A DNA stretch of 64,000 nucleotides from Providencia rettgeri (GCF_023205015.1 NZ_CP096259.1:62001-126000), one strand, 5' to 3'; shown: positions 52,436-60,783, numbered from the stretch's first letter. The notes: generated by a model not told the origin, from the sequence alone. Made by a program: numbers and translations.

Positions 52436-52857
52436 TGAACAACACAGCGTTGTTACAGCACATAGCCTCTGAGTTTATAGCCCATTCAGGAGTTCCTGCG
52501 AAACCGGCATTTGATAAAATTAGTGCAGGTGATGAAACATTCATTAATGAACTGTCACCATCGGATCTGCTTGAACTATTCGAAAACCCCCTGCCTATTA
52601 TCATCAATACTTTGACCGGTGAACCTCATTCCGCAATACATAGCCACAGTGACGATATCTTGCCCGACTGTACAAACTATGCATATGGGATAGGGTATGA
52701 GTCTGCTACTGCTTTGTTTGTATTGGTAGAAGGAATTGAGAGTTACTATCTCGCGCTTAAAGCAAAAGTATATCTGAAAAACCAAAATTATTTGCCGTTC
52801 CTGATAAAATTTAACGGTTTAGACAAACATCCTGACTGCCAAAATCTATACTATTAA
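52432..52857 (+). CDS. Hypothetical protein
   Basis: 141 residues with no family I recognise and no signal or membrane segment. Acidic and mixed alpha/beta by eye (GIGYESATALFVLVEGIESYYLALKAK). Overlaps the lipoprotein gene by 4 bp, so it is translated from the same mRNA. Confidence 0.65.
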   Translation: MMNNTALLQHIASEFIAHSGVPAKPAFDKISAGDETFINELSPSDLLELFENPLPIIINTLTGEPHSAIHSHSDDILPDCTNYAYGIGYESATALFVLVEGIESYYLALKAKVYLKNQNYLPFLIKFNGLDKHPDCQNLYY

Positions 52858-52873
52858 TCACAGAGAAATCATT

Positions 52874-53230
52874 ATGAAATTAGCCTACCCACGTACCAAA
52901 GAAAACTACACCCTTAAAGTATTACGTTTGTATGCCCTTACTGAAATATTTGTAACCCCGCCAGTTGTGACCGGTGATATCTATACAGTAGATCTAGCAC
53001 TGCTGCATATTATGACCCCTAACAATCACTTTAAAGATGAAAGTAAAATAGCGTGTCTAAAACATTCTTATATACATGGCGAAAAGGTTTCACCACTATT
53101 GGTTTCAGTCGTCATTGTTGATGGGCTCCCTAAACTGGCTGTTTTGGATGGATACCAGCGTTACTGCGCACTGATGGAGATAGTTGCTGAAGGTGGTCAA
53201 ATTGAAGGAGTGGACGTAAAAGAAGCGTGA
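52874..53230 (+). CDS. Stand-alone ParB-like N-domain protein
   Basis: 118 residues. GDIYTVDLALLHI ... KHSYIHGEKVSPLLVSVVIVDGLPKLAVLDGYQRYCALMEI parallels the ParB-like protein at 55530 (GDIYRVNVELLYV ... PRLQIIDGHHRYCAL). The helix-turn-helix and C-terminal parts are absent. The box 2 residues are DGYQR instead of DGHHR. It may be a decayed duplicate or a domain that acts with the full protein. Confidence 0.7.
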   Translation: MKLAYPRTKENYTLKVLRLYALTEIFVTPPVVTGDIYTVDLALLHIMTPNNHFKDESKIACLKHSYIHGEKVSPLLVSVVIVDGLPKLAVLDGYQRYCALMEIVAEGGQIEGVDVKEA

Positions 53231-53342
53231 TGCTGGTGGTGATTATGTCGAGTGTGGTTCTGAAGGTTAGAATGATTCTACATAGCTGAAGTTACGCACC
53301 TAAACCACTAGCTTGATATTTTCTCATTTTAAGAACACAATA

Positions 53343-53358
53343 CTGTTTATTTGTACAG
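53343..53358. promoter_or_regulatory. LexA (SOS) box upstream of the umuDC-like operon
   Basis: CTGTTTATTTGTACAG fits the CTG-N10-CAG consensus with a perfect outer palindrome, 14 bp before the likely start at 53372. Predicts LexA repression and SOS induction. Confidence 0.85.
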
Positions 53359-53371
53359 TATTGGGCAGGGT

Positions 53372-53788
53372 ATGAAATTAACCATATGCAACGTTGAGAA
53401 AACACTTCCACTTCCTTATTTCGGGGATCTAGTACAAGCCGGTTTCCCGTCACCGGCGAGTGATTACTTAGAGGACCGTATTGATTTAAACACTTTACTG
53501 ATCAAGCACCCATCAGGCACATACTTTTTACGAGTATCTGGTACTTCTATGATGGACGCACAGATTCTAGATGGAGATATCGTCATAGTTGATAGTTCGA
53601 TTGATGCAAAACACGGAGATATCGTTATTGCTTCACTCGATGGAGAGTTTACGATAAAACGGTTACAAACCAGCCCTGTTACTGCCCTTATACCCATGAA
53701 CAGCAACTACTCACCAATATACATCAATGAGGGTGAAGAATTGAGTATATTCGGCACCGTGACCTACATTATCCACAAGGCAAGATAA
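53372..53788 (+). CDS. umuD: UmuD/MucA-like SOS mutagenesis protein
   Basis: 138 residues from ATG at 53372 after GGGCAGGG; a TTG at 53351 would lie inside the LexA box. The RecA-stimulated cleavage site is AGFPSPA (Ala-Gly, near residue 24). The catalytic Ser in RVSGTSMMDA and Lys in GEFTIKRL form the S24 peptidase dyad. Processed UmuD' joins UmuC as DNA polymerase V. Stop overlaps the next start by 1 bp. Confidence 0.9.
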   Translation: MKLTICNVEKTLPLPYFGDLVQAGFPSPASDYLEDRIDLNTLLIKHPSGTYFLRVSGTSMMDAQILDGDIVIVDSSIDAKHGDIVIASLDGEFTIKRLQTSPVTALIPMNSNYSPIYINEGEELSIFGTVTYIIHKAR

Positions 53789-55050
53789 TGTTTGCCTTAG
53801 TTGATGTAAACAGTTTCTACGCCAGTTGTGAGCGCATTTTTCGCCCTGATATTGCCAATAAGCCAGTTATTGTTTTATCAAACAACGATGGTTGTGTTAT
53901 TGCACGTTCAAAGGAAGTGAAGTTGCTTGGGATCAAAATGGGGGCTCTATACTTTGAGATTCAGTCTCTGATTAAAAAGCATGATATTCAGGTGTTTAGT
54001 AGTAACTACGCCCTTTATGCTGACATCAGCAACCGAGTCATGGACACACTATCTGGTTTTGCCCCAAGAGTAGAAACGTATAGTATCGACGAGCAGTATC
54101 TAGATATGACCGGCATGTCTAGAAACTTTCCTTTAGAAGATTACGGTCGCAAGATACAACAACGAATTTTGCAGATAGCTCATGTACCGGTCGGTGTTGG
54201 TTTTGCTCAAACTAAAACACTGGCTAAACTGGCAAACCATGCTGCTAAAACATGGACCAAAACAGGCGGTGTAGTCGATTTGAGTGCTACTTCACGTCAG
54301 AAACGGCTCATGTCCCTTGTGCCTGTTAATGAAGTATGGGGTGTGGGTAGAAAAATAAGTAACCGGCTAAATGCTATGGGGATAGTTACAGCGCTTGATT
54401 TGGCTAGGGCTGAAACAACCATGATCCGTAAAACATTCGGTGTGGTTGTAGAACGCACTGTGAGAGAGCTGAACGGTGAATCTTGCATCGAGCTTGAAGA
54501 AGTAGCAAAAACTAAAGAGCAAATCATTTGTTCACGTTCATTTGGGAAAAAAATTGAGCTCTATGAGCATATGCATCAGGCTATCTGCGAGTATTCAGAG
54601 AGAGCAGCAGAGAAACTTCGAGCTGAAAAACGAGTCTGTTCCTTTGTTTCTGTTTTTATCCAAACCAGCCATTACGCCAGCGGACCTCAATACTACAACC
54701 ACCGTTCTGAACGGTTAGAATATCCAAGTGCTGATACAAGAGACATAATCAATGCAGCAGTGCGTCTGTTAAAGACCATCTGGAAATCGGGGGTTAAATA
54801 TCACAAAGCTGGCATCATGCTCACTGATTTTTCTGATCCATCAGTTACTCAACTTAATTTATTTTCTGATAGTAAACCCTACAAAGGAAGTGAACAATTG
54901 ATGAAAACCTTGGACCAGATAAATAATCGAGGTGTTAGCAAAATATGGTTCGCTGGAAAAGGAATGGACAAAAGCTGGCGCATGAAGCGAGAAATGCTTT
55001 CACCGGCATACACTACGAGAATATCAGATCTTCCCGTAGTAAAGATTTAG
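53788..55050 (+). CDS. umuC: UmuC/MucB-like Y-family DNA polymerase subunit
   Basis: 420 residues. Catalytic acidic residues in MFALVDVNSFYASCERIF (Asp6) and TYSIDEQYLDMTG (Asp-Glu near 101). Helix-hairpin-helix thumb (NEVWGVGRKISNRLNAMGI) and little-finger domain follow; the beta-clamp motif is likely near TQLNLFSD. Catalyses error-prone translesion synthesis. Translationally coupled to umuD and controlled by the LexA box. Confidence 0.94.
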   Translation: MFALVDVNSFYASCERIFRPDIANKPVIVLSNNDGCVIARSKEVKLLGIKMGALYFEIQSLIKKHDIQVFSSNYALYADISNRVMDTLSGFAPRVETYSIDEQYLDMTGMSRNFPLEDYGRKIQQRILQIAHVPVGVGFAQTKTLAKLANHAAKTWTKTGGVVDLSATSRQKRLMSLVPVNEVWGVGRKISNRLNAMGIVTALDLARAETTMIRKTFGVVVERTVRELNGESCIELEEVAKTKEQIICSRSFGKKIELYEHMHQAICEYSERAAEKLRAEKRVCSFVSVFIQTSHYASGPQYYNHRSERLEYPSADTRDIINAAVRLLKTIWKSGVKYHKAGIMLTDFSDPSVTQLNLFSDSKPYKGSEQLMKTLDQINNRGVSKIWFAGKGMDKSWRMKREMLSPAYTTRISDLPVVKI

Positions 55051-55529
55051 AGGAAATGCTATCCGTTCACGATGTCTGATACAGAGTTATATATTATAGA
55101 TCGTAAAGTTGATGTTGTATTTGAGCTTAATATTGATGAAGTCTGACATAAGTATCAAATTCCAGTTATATACCTGCCGATAATCCACCAGCGTATTTAG
55201 CAGGTTTCACCGCAATCCTGCATATTGCTTCAACCAAGATACCTAAGTTGAGAACGTCTTTCGTTTAGAATTATATTCATATTTCTGAACATTATTAAGA
55301 TAATGAAACAATCATTATCAATTTATGATTATTGCGATATGTCATTGATATAATTATCTTTAATCATTTTACCCTCTGGAGTTGTTCGTCTTTAACTAAT
55401 TGATAACAGTGCACATAAATCGAAATGATGCCGTTTTCCCTATGTAACTAAGGAAAATAGAAAATCCTGTGTGATAGCCTTACGTCGAATAAAAATAATA
55501 CCTAGTTACACAATGACAAGGCGAGGACT
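55051..55529. other. AT-rich intergenic region before the ParB-like operon
   Basis: 479 bp without a supportable gene. A 24-codon frame (55071-55145, MSDTELYIIDRKVDVVFELN...) follows umuC but has no clear ribosome site. AATCATTATCAATTTATGATT at about 55312 and other short dyads may be promoter or regulator sites. Confidence 0.4.
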
Positions 55530-56576
55530 ATGAATACTAACGCAGCAATTTCTACGAATAGCAGTCAACAAAATTCGAATATAAGCAAGGTACTTCTCAA
55601 TGACCTACCCTACCCTACGCTGAAGAAAAATACTGAAGCGCACAATATCTCAACATTACGTAAAATGTCTGATGCCTTTGAGGAAAAGGTGTGTTCGCGT
55701 GGTGATATTTATCGCGTTAACGTTGAGTTACTGTATGTACAGGAAGGCTTCAATCTTCGGGAGATCGATACTGAACATGCTGGACGTATCAAGAATTCGT
55801 ATGTATCAGGTGTTTATGTTCCACCTATCGTTGTGAAAGTTATAACGGTTGATAATCTGCCACGCTTACAGATTATTGATGGACACCACAGATATTGCGC
55901 TCTACGCATGGCAATGGAAGAAGGCTGCACGATTAAGGGCGTATACGTCACGGAGTTCTCAGGCAGTCAGCAACTCGAAATCGTCAATATGCTGACATCT
56001 TCAGAAGGAAAACCTTTAGCTCCGTTAGAAAAAGCTGATGGTTTCCATCGTTTACTTAGTATGGGATGGGAAAAAAAGGAAATTGCACGATATACGAATA
56101 CAAGTGTTGTTACGATCAACAGATTATTACGCTTGTTCCGAGCAGATTACAGAATCACTGATCTTGTCAGGAAGAACCTGATTACTTCAGATTTAGCTAT
56201 AGAAATACTGCTTGAGTGTGAAGAAACGAATCAAGAGGCATATGATGTGATCATTGCCGGATTGCAAAAGGCAACTGATAGCGGCAAAAATAAAGTTACA
56301 CGGAAATTTGTACCTTCGGCGAAGAAAGTACCTTTTTCAAAAAAAGAAATACATTCTGTGTTTTCACAATTAAGTGAAATCCGCACAACTATTCACGAAA
56401 AAGTTGCTGATATTCAAGAAAATGATGAAACAGTAACGGTCGAAATGCCAGTAACAATTGTGACCCTGCTTAATGATGTACTTCAGAAGTTTGCGAATGA
56501 TGAATCAGCCGCATCTAATGATGATGAGAACGAACCGCATGAAACCGAATCTAACACTGAAGCTATTCAGGCTTAA
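55530..56576 (+). CDS. ParB/KorB-like DNA-binding protein
   Basis: 348 residues. ParB N-domain from about 59 to 145 (DIYRVNVELLYV, PPIVVKVITV, IIDGHHRYCALR), then a helix-turn-helix (MGWEKKEIARYTNTSVVTINRLLRL, 173-198), a linker, and an acidic tail. No ParA gene lies beside it; the ParA-like gene at 58899 has its own small partner. It may be a plasmid regulator or an accessory partition factor. RBS AAGGCGAGG. First gene of an operon with SSB. Confidence 0.8.
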   Translation: MNTNAAISTNSSQQNSNISKVLLNDLPYPTLKKNTEAHNISTLRKMSDAFEEKVCSRGDIYRVNVELLYVQEGFNLREIDTEHAGRIKNSYVSGVYVPPIVVKVITVDNLPRLQIIDGHHRYCALRMAMEEGCTIKGVYVTEFSGSQQLEIVNMLTSSEGKPLAPLEKADGFHRLLSMGWEKKEIARYTNTSVVTINRLLRLFRADYRITDLVRKNLITSDLAIEILLECEETNQEAYDVIIAGLQKATDSGKNKVTRKFVPSAKKVPFSKKEIHSVFSQLSEIRTTIHEKVADIQENDETVTVEMPVTIVTLLNDVLQKFANDESAASNDDENEPHETESNTEAIQA

Positions 56577-56578
56577 CT

Positions 56579-56923
56579 ATGGAATTACTTAACAAAGTCC
56601 AACTGATCGCAAGATTAGGTTCGTCACCGAAAGATAATCTGAAGTATTCAGAACGTAACGGTGAGGCAATGACCTACTTCTCTGTTGCAATTAATCGACA
56701 TGACTCGAAAGGAAACTCGATTACAGATTGGTTTAACATTAGTGCATACGGAAAAATAGCAGAAATAGCAGCTAATTTTGGTCAGAAAGGACAACTTGTT
56801 TACATCGAAGCAAGGCTACAACCGGCTAATAACTCCTGTTCTATAATAATGAATTACCAGACAGGTGTGTTTAGAGTATTACCTAATAGTAAAAATACAA
56901 ATGCAGGAGAGCAGAATGGCTAA
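56579..56923 (+). CDS. ssb: Short single-stranded DNA-binding protein
   Basis: 114 residues. OB-fold pattern NKVQLIARLGSSP, TYFSVAINR, ITDWFNISAYGKIAEIAANFGQKGQLVYIEARL. Lacks the long acidic C-terminal tail of chromosomal SSB, so contacts with host repair enzymes may be reduced. Two bp after the ParB-like gene. Confidence 0.82.
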   Translation: MELLNKVQLIARLGSSPKDNLKYSERNGEAMTYFSVAINRHDSKGNSITDWFNISAYGKIAEIAANFGQKGQLVYIEARLQPANNSCSIIMNYQTGVFRVLPNSKNTNAGEQNG

Positions 56924-57338
56924 GGCAGACCAAATTTCAAATTGTAACGTTCAAAATCCTAATTATGTGATGGCAGAAATGAAACGAGATCAAACAGTTC
57001 TAAACTATGCCCTATTTAAAGCGCGTGAGAAGCTATACGAGCTCAAACACCTAATGAATACGTCACAGTGCAGTGAAAGTGAAATTATGCGCTATAACGG
57101 GGTACTGGAGATGCTGGATAGCATATTTTCATCAGATGAAAAGGAACGTCAGAACTTATATCACTCTATGATCATGTCTGGTGTACAAATCATGTCCGGT
57201 AAGTTAAGTGGTGAGAATAGACAAGCCGTATTAGAAGCAACGACACCAGATCAGTTGGATGAGGTTTTAAAAGCCTCGGAAAATGAGGTATGGACTGAGT
57301 TGCAACTGCTATGTGAACAGCAGAACAACCTAAACTAA
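56916..57338 (+). CDS. Hypothetical protein in the ParB-SSB operon
   Basis: 140 residues from ATG at 56916 after GCAGGAGAGCAG, overlapping ssb by 8 bp; longer frames upstream start inside ssb. Helical and charged (MKRDQTVLNYALFKAREKLYELKHLM), Met-rich in the middle, no recognised domain. Confidence 0.65.
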   Translation: MAKADQISNCNVQNPNYVMAEMKRDQTVLNYALFKAREKLYELKHLMNTSQCSESEIMRYNGVLEMLDSIFSSDEKERQNLYHSMIMSGVQIMSGKLSGENRQAVLEATTPDQLDEVLKASENEVWTELQLLCEQQNNLN

Positions 57339-57347
57339 GAATCCAAA

Positions 57348-57740
57348 ATGAAACTTACAATATCCTTGCCTTTCATTCTGATAACTACGCTGATCTCAGT
57401 GCCAGCGTTGGGTAATAGTTATTCTGCAATGGAAGGGATTGAAGGACAGCGATATTCTGATTTAGAGAAATACAAAGCCAACTGTCCAGCTTGTATGAGT
57501 GTTGTACAAAACATTAAAGATATCCGCTATCAGGTATGTGCGCAGTCAGTGACGGCAGATGATGTGATAGTTAGGGACCCTTTATATGGCTATCTGAATA
57601 GTTTGAAATTCATGTTGAATGATGATGCTTATAAACAGGTATTGACAATCATTGGTCATGAGAAGGATTGTTCTAATAGTATGAATTGGCTAGAAAAGGC
57701 TAATTCAAAGATCGAGCCACAGCTAAACAAGGCATATTGA
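57348..57740 (+). CDS. Putative secreted protein
   Basis: 130 residues with a signal peptide (LPFILITTLISVPALG, cleavage about residue 22). The mature part has four cysteines, two in NCPACMSV, then C in RYQVCAQ and KDCSN, suggesting disulfides in the periplasm. No family recognised. Last gene of the operon. Confidence 0.65.
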   Translation: MKLTISLPFILITTLISVPALGNSYSAMEGIEGQRYSDLEKYKANCPACMSVVQNIKDIRYQVCAQSVTADDVIVRDPLYGYLNSLKFMLNDDAYKQVLTIIGHEKDCSNSMNWLEKANSKIEPQLNKAY

Positions 57741-57803
57741 CGGCTATGTGCTGCGCTTTGTACCTCTATTTTTTCTGCCCTGCCAAAATGACAGCCAAAA
57801 AAA

Positions 57804-57822
57804 AACGCCACAATGTGGCGTT
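57804..57822 (-). terminator. Intrinsic terminator (minus strand)
   Basis: AACGCCACA/TGTGGCGTT stem, followed on the minus strand by about nine T. It would stop leftward transcripts from the partition region before they enter the ParB-SSB operon. Confidence 0.6.
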
Positions 57823-57875
57823 ATAACCCTAGTGTTGGTACTTATTATAATCATATAACGTATGGCAAAACTAAT

Positions 57876-57977
57876 TATACACATAAACACTCATGTGTAT
57901 ATGTGTTAATGTGTTAATGTGTATTTGTGTGTGATTCGTCACATATACACGTATGTGTTAATGTGTGTATACACATA
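57876..57977. repeat. TGTGT/ACACA repeat array 1
   Basis: Dense copies of TGTGTTAATGTG, ATACACGTATGTGT and ACACATA on both strands over about 100 bp (57741-58090 has no gene). Similar arrays lie at 58803-58898 and 59526-59722, enclosing the ParF/ParG-like genes. Likely partition-site or operator elements. Confidence 0.7.
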
Positions 57978-58090
57978 TAAAAATATTTTAGGCTTTATAG
58001 GTAATCAACCTAAAATCTAAGTGAAGAATTAAATCACAGGTACAATAATAAAAAGCAAAAACACTACCAGTTAAAGTAGAGGACCGGAGC

Positions 58091-58459
58091 ATGTTTGTTT
58101 TTAATGAAGAAACATTCCAACGAAACCCGAGCAACCCATGTCCAGATAATGAATTCAATAGTGACGTGATTGATTTTATAAAGGAAATAAGACGGTTTTA
58201 TCCTGAGTTAGAGCATTGGAGCAATACCGGTGTGCTGTTTGCTTGGGAAGCATATCTACAAGATATATATGCGGTCGGTTGGACTGAATTGGTACGCAAG
58301 AGAGAGAACGGCTTTCTCGCGTACTGTTACATAACGCAGTTACGACCAAGCCTTGATTTTGGTGGAACAGGAACATACAACACTGAAATTTGGGATCTTG
58401 GAGAGCAAGAGCCGTGGAACAAACAACCATTGCCAAAACTACCAGATTGGGTCGAATAG
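58091..58459 (+). CDS. Hypothetical protein
   Basis: 122 residues, acidic, aromatic-rich (FAWEAYLQDIYAVGWTELVRKRENGFLAYCYITQLRP). No family recognised. RBS GAGGACCGGAG. It sits between repeat array 1 and the partition genes, on the opposite strand to them. Confidence 0.6.
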   Translation: MFVFNEETFQRNPSNPCPDNEFNSDVIDFIKEIRRFYPELEHWSNTGVLFAWEAYLQDIYAVGWTELVRKRENGFLAYCYITQLRPSLDFGGTGTYNTEIWDLGEQEPWNKQPLPKLPDWVE

Positions 58460-58517
58460 TCGAGCATGAGACACTTCTGTTTTGAATTTTACATAGTGAA
58501 ACTGAGATAAAAGTGCA

Positions 58518-58543
58518 ATAAAAAGGGATGAAATATCATCCCT
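58518..58543 (-). terminator. Intrinsic terminator of the partition operon
   Basis: On the minus strand AGGGATGA/TCATCCCT stem followed by TTTTTA, 14 bp after the stop of the small partition gene. Confidence 0.7.
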
Positions 58544-58556
58544 AGAAAAACACTAC

Positions 58557-58784
58557 CTATTCATTTTGCTTCAGCCACTGATGAACATAATCTGATATTA
58601 CATCTTTCATGGTGGTGTTTCGTTTGACACATGCAGCTTTGAATCGAATTTGAGTATCTTCATCAAGATCTACATTTATACGTTTTGTTTTTGTACTTTT
58701 TTCAAGAATTTTATCTAAGTCTCTGTTTTCACCGAACTTCATCTTTTGTGAATTTGATGATTCATTTACTTTTTCTAGTGCCAT
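58557..58784 (-). CDS. parG: ParG-like ribbon-helix-helix partition protein
   Basis: 75 residues: a flexible charged N-tail (1-32), then KRINVDLDEDTQIRFKAACVKRNTTMKDVISDYVHQWL, a ribbon-helix-helix dimer. Size and position 3' of a small ParA match ParG of TP228-type ParF/ParG systems, where it binds the centromere, represses the operon and stimulates ParF. Confidence 0.75.
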   Translation of the reverse strand: MALEKVNESSNSQKMKFGENRDLDKILEKSTKTKRINVDLDEDTQIRFKAACVKRNTTMKDVISDYVHQWLKQNE

Positions 58785-58802
58785 AAAGTATCTCTTTTAA
58801 TT

Positions 58803-58898
58803 TAAACACATATACGCTTTTGTGTTTTAGCGCTTATGTGTAAATACACGTTTGTGTTTATGTGTTAATGCACGTTTGTGTTTATGTGTTAATGCACA
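58803..58898. repeat. TGTGT/ACACA repeat array 2, with a 24-bp tandem repeat
   Basis: 58847-58870 and 58871-58894 are perfect tandem copies of a 24-mer beginning CACGTTTGTGTTTATG. More TGTGTNN and ACACATA units are to the left. It lies between parA and parG, overlapping the end of parA. Confidence 0.8.
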
Positions 58899-59522
58899 TT
58901 ATGACTCAAAAATAGTCAGAATTTCTTTGGTTAGTATTTCAATCTCGCCTTTTGCATTTCCATCATTAGTTTCAAAAATACTCTTACCATCCAGAATAGA
59001 TTTGATATAGCTCTGCCGTTGAGAAATGGCTGTTTTGAAAGAAGGTAAGCCGGTATCTTTGAGGTTGTCTTTTAATACTTGCAACATAGTAGTTTGGTCA
59101 ATTTTGCGAGTGATCAGGAACCTAGCTTCTACTTTGCGGCTGTATGCCTGAGCTTCAAGAACTGATGTAACACTACCGGCTGCGGAAAAATCAAGAGGGC
59201 TTGGCGAGACTGGAATTATAACAAGGTCACTAACCATAACCGCTGCTGAAGTAATTACAGAAAGCGAACCAGCACCATCTACAATGACAAAATCATAATC
59301 ACTTAGATCCTTACGGATGCTATAAACGTCTTTCTCACTGGCTGCGGTGAAAACATCATAATCACAGTTCCCTTCTTTAGACCAGTTAGATAGGCTCATT
59401 TGAGGGTCTGTATCGACAACCGCTAACGAATAACCGGCTCTTTGCATAGCAGTAGCAACGTTTATGACGGTGGTTGTTTTTCCAGACCCGCCTTTCGGAT
59501 TTAAAAAAGAAATAACCTTCAC
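58899..59522 (-). CDS. parA: ParA/ParF-type partition ATPase
   Basis: 207 residues, a small type Ib ParA without an N-terminal regulatory domain. Deviant Walker A NPKGGSGKTTTVIN (residues 8-21), A' motif LAVVDTDPQMSLSNW, Walker B FVIVDGAGSL. ATP-driven plasmid segregation with the ParG-like partner downstream on the same transcript. Confidence 0.9.
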   Translation of the reverse strand: MKVISFLNPKGGSGKTTTVINVATAMQRAGYSLAVVDTDPQMSLSNWSKEGNCDYDVFTAASEKDVYSIRKDLSDYDFVIVDGAGSLSVITSAAVMVSDLVIIPVSPSPLDFSAAGSVTSVLEAQAYSRKVEARFLITRKIDQTTMLQVLKDNLKDTGLPSFKTAISQRQSYIKSILDGKSIFETNDGNAKGEIEILTKEILTIFES

Positions 59523-59525
59523 TGG

Positions 59526-59722
59526 AAACCCTCATATGTGTGTTTGTGTTTTGTTCATTATCTAAGTAAGCCTAAAAATAATCAATGTGTATTTGTGTAT
59601 ATGTGTGTTTGAGCATAAACACATAGACACATACGGACCTTATCAAACTCACACTTTATATGTGACATAAAGACACATACACTTATGTGTTAATGTGTTT
59701 ATGTGTTTATGTGTTTATTATA
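59526..59722. repeat. TGTGT/ACACA repeat array 3 upstream of parA
   Basis: About 200 bp with ATATGTGTGTTTGTGT, AATGTGTATTTGTGTATATG, ACACATAGACACATAC, and four successive TGTGTTTATG-type units at the right. Position upstream of parA is where parF/parG systems keep the centromere and operator. Confidence 0.75.
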
Positions 59723-59737
59723 ATCAACAATGTTGAT
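59723..59737. promoter_or_regulatory. Candidate operator palindrome upstream of the mazEF-like pair
   Basis: ATCAACAATGTTGAT is a perfect 7+1+7 palindrome 58 bp before the antitoxin start, a plausible binding site for an AbrB-type antitoxin. Confidence 0.5.
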
Positions 59738-59794
59738 ACATTGAAATTGGGGTGCTACTATTAAAACTCGGACGTTGAATTGTAGAGGTGATAA

Positions 59795-60040
59795 ATGGCT
59801 CAGGTCACAGTAAAAAAATGGGGCAATAGCCCGTCTGTACGGCTTCCTGTTGCAATCATGCAAAAAGCGGCACTTAGCGTTGATGATACGGTTGAAATAG
59901 CGGTAGAAGAAGGTCGTATCATCATTACGCCAGTTAAAGCGGTAGAATACTCATTAGATAATTTGTTAGCCGGTATCACACCGGAGAATATCCATGAGAA
60001 AGTAGACTTCGGAGCTCGAACAGGTAAGGAATTAATTTAA
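59795..60040 (+). CDS. MazE/PemI-like antitoxin
   Basis: 81 residues, AbrB/SpoVT swapped-hairpin DNA-binding fold (VTVKKWGNSPSVRLPVAIMQ, VDDTVEIAVEEGRIIITPV). The C-terminal tail (IHEKVDFGARTGKEL) is the toxin-binding part typical of MazE/PemI. Stop overlaps the toxin start by 1 bp. RBS AGAGGTGAT. Confidence 0.92.
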   Translation: MAQVTVKKWGNSPSVRLPVAIMQKAALSVDDTVEIAVEEGRIIITPVKAVEYSLDNLLAGITPENIHEKVDFGARTGKELI

Positions 60041-60372
60041 TGGTATCTCGATACGTACCTGATTCTGGCGATTTGATTTGGATTGACTTTGATCCAGTTG
60101 AAGGACATGAGCAGGGCGGTCATCGTCCAGCAGTTGTCCTTAGCCCTTTTGCATACAATAATAAAGTAGGGCTCTTACTATGCGTACCATGTACAACTAA
60201 AGGCAAAGGCTATCCATTTGAATGCGAACTCTCGAACGAAAGAGACAGCTACGCATTAGCGGATCAAGTTACATGTGTTGACTGGAGAGCTCGTAAAGTT
60301 ACTAAAAAGGGCAAAGTGGAGGCATCAGAACTGGCAGAGATAAAAGCTAAAGCAAAGGCGTTAATAGGATAG
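60040..60372 (+). CDS. MazF/PemK-like endoribonuclease toxin
   Basis: 110 residues. DLIWIDFDPVEGHEQGGHRPAVVLSP near the N-terminus holds the conserved catalytic Arg (RPAVVLS). VPCTTKGKGYPFE has the Thr, and DQVTCVDWRARK follows. Sequence-specific mRNA interferase; loss of the plasmid releases it through antitoxin decay. Confidence 0.93.
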   Translation: MVSRYVPDSGDLIWIDFDPVEGHEQGGHRPAVVLSPFAYNNKVGLLLCVPCTTKGKGYPFECELSNERDSYALADQVTCVDWRARKVTKKGKVEASELAEIKAKAKALIG

Positions 60373-60402
60373 ATATAATACTTATAAGGGTTATGGGATA
60401 GA

Positions 60403-60783
60403 ATGGAAAATGAGACACTACACACAGCAACAGGTAATCAAACTCCTTTAGATAATGCTGTATCGTCATTAAACTCTATTTTAGATGTTATTTTCACAGT
60501 AAATGATTATGTTTTATTTTTTATAATTTTAATAATAATTTTCGCTAAATCGAAGTCAAGACTATTCAAATTGGCTTTTGGTTATTCTGGTATATCAGTT
60601 GTATTTTTACTCTCTAGCTATTTTCTCAGGGATGATTTACTGTTTGATATTAATAATACACCGCGATTCGGATTATTGATGATCAATATCGGCATGATTA
60701 CAACAGCATTATATTTAATATACTGGCTTATCTATCTATTCAACGAAAGTGGTATGATTGATAGCAAAAAGAGTGAGCCATAG
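60403..60783 (+). CDS. Small membrane protein, unknown
   Basis: 126 residues with three predicted helices (about 36-49, 58-74, 88-112: YVLFFIILIIIFA, GISVVFLLSSYF, LLMINIGMITTALYLIYWLIYLF). No family recognised. Thirty bp after the toxin gene, same strand. Confidence 0.6.
   Translation: MENETLHTATGNQTPLDNAVSSLNSILDVIFTVNDYVLFFIILIIIFAKSKSRLFKLAFGYSGISVVFLLSSYFLRDDLLFDINNTPRFGLLMINIGMITTALYLIYWLIYLFNESGMIDSKKSEP

Noticed and set aside
57841..59722. TGTGT/ACACA arrays as a CRISPR array
   Set aside because: Units are short and degenerate, spacing is irregular, there are no unique spacers of constant length, and no cas genes lie nearby.
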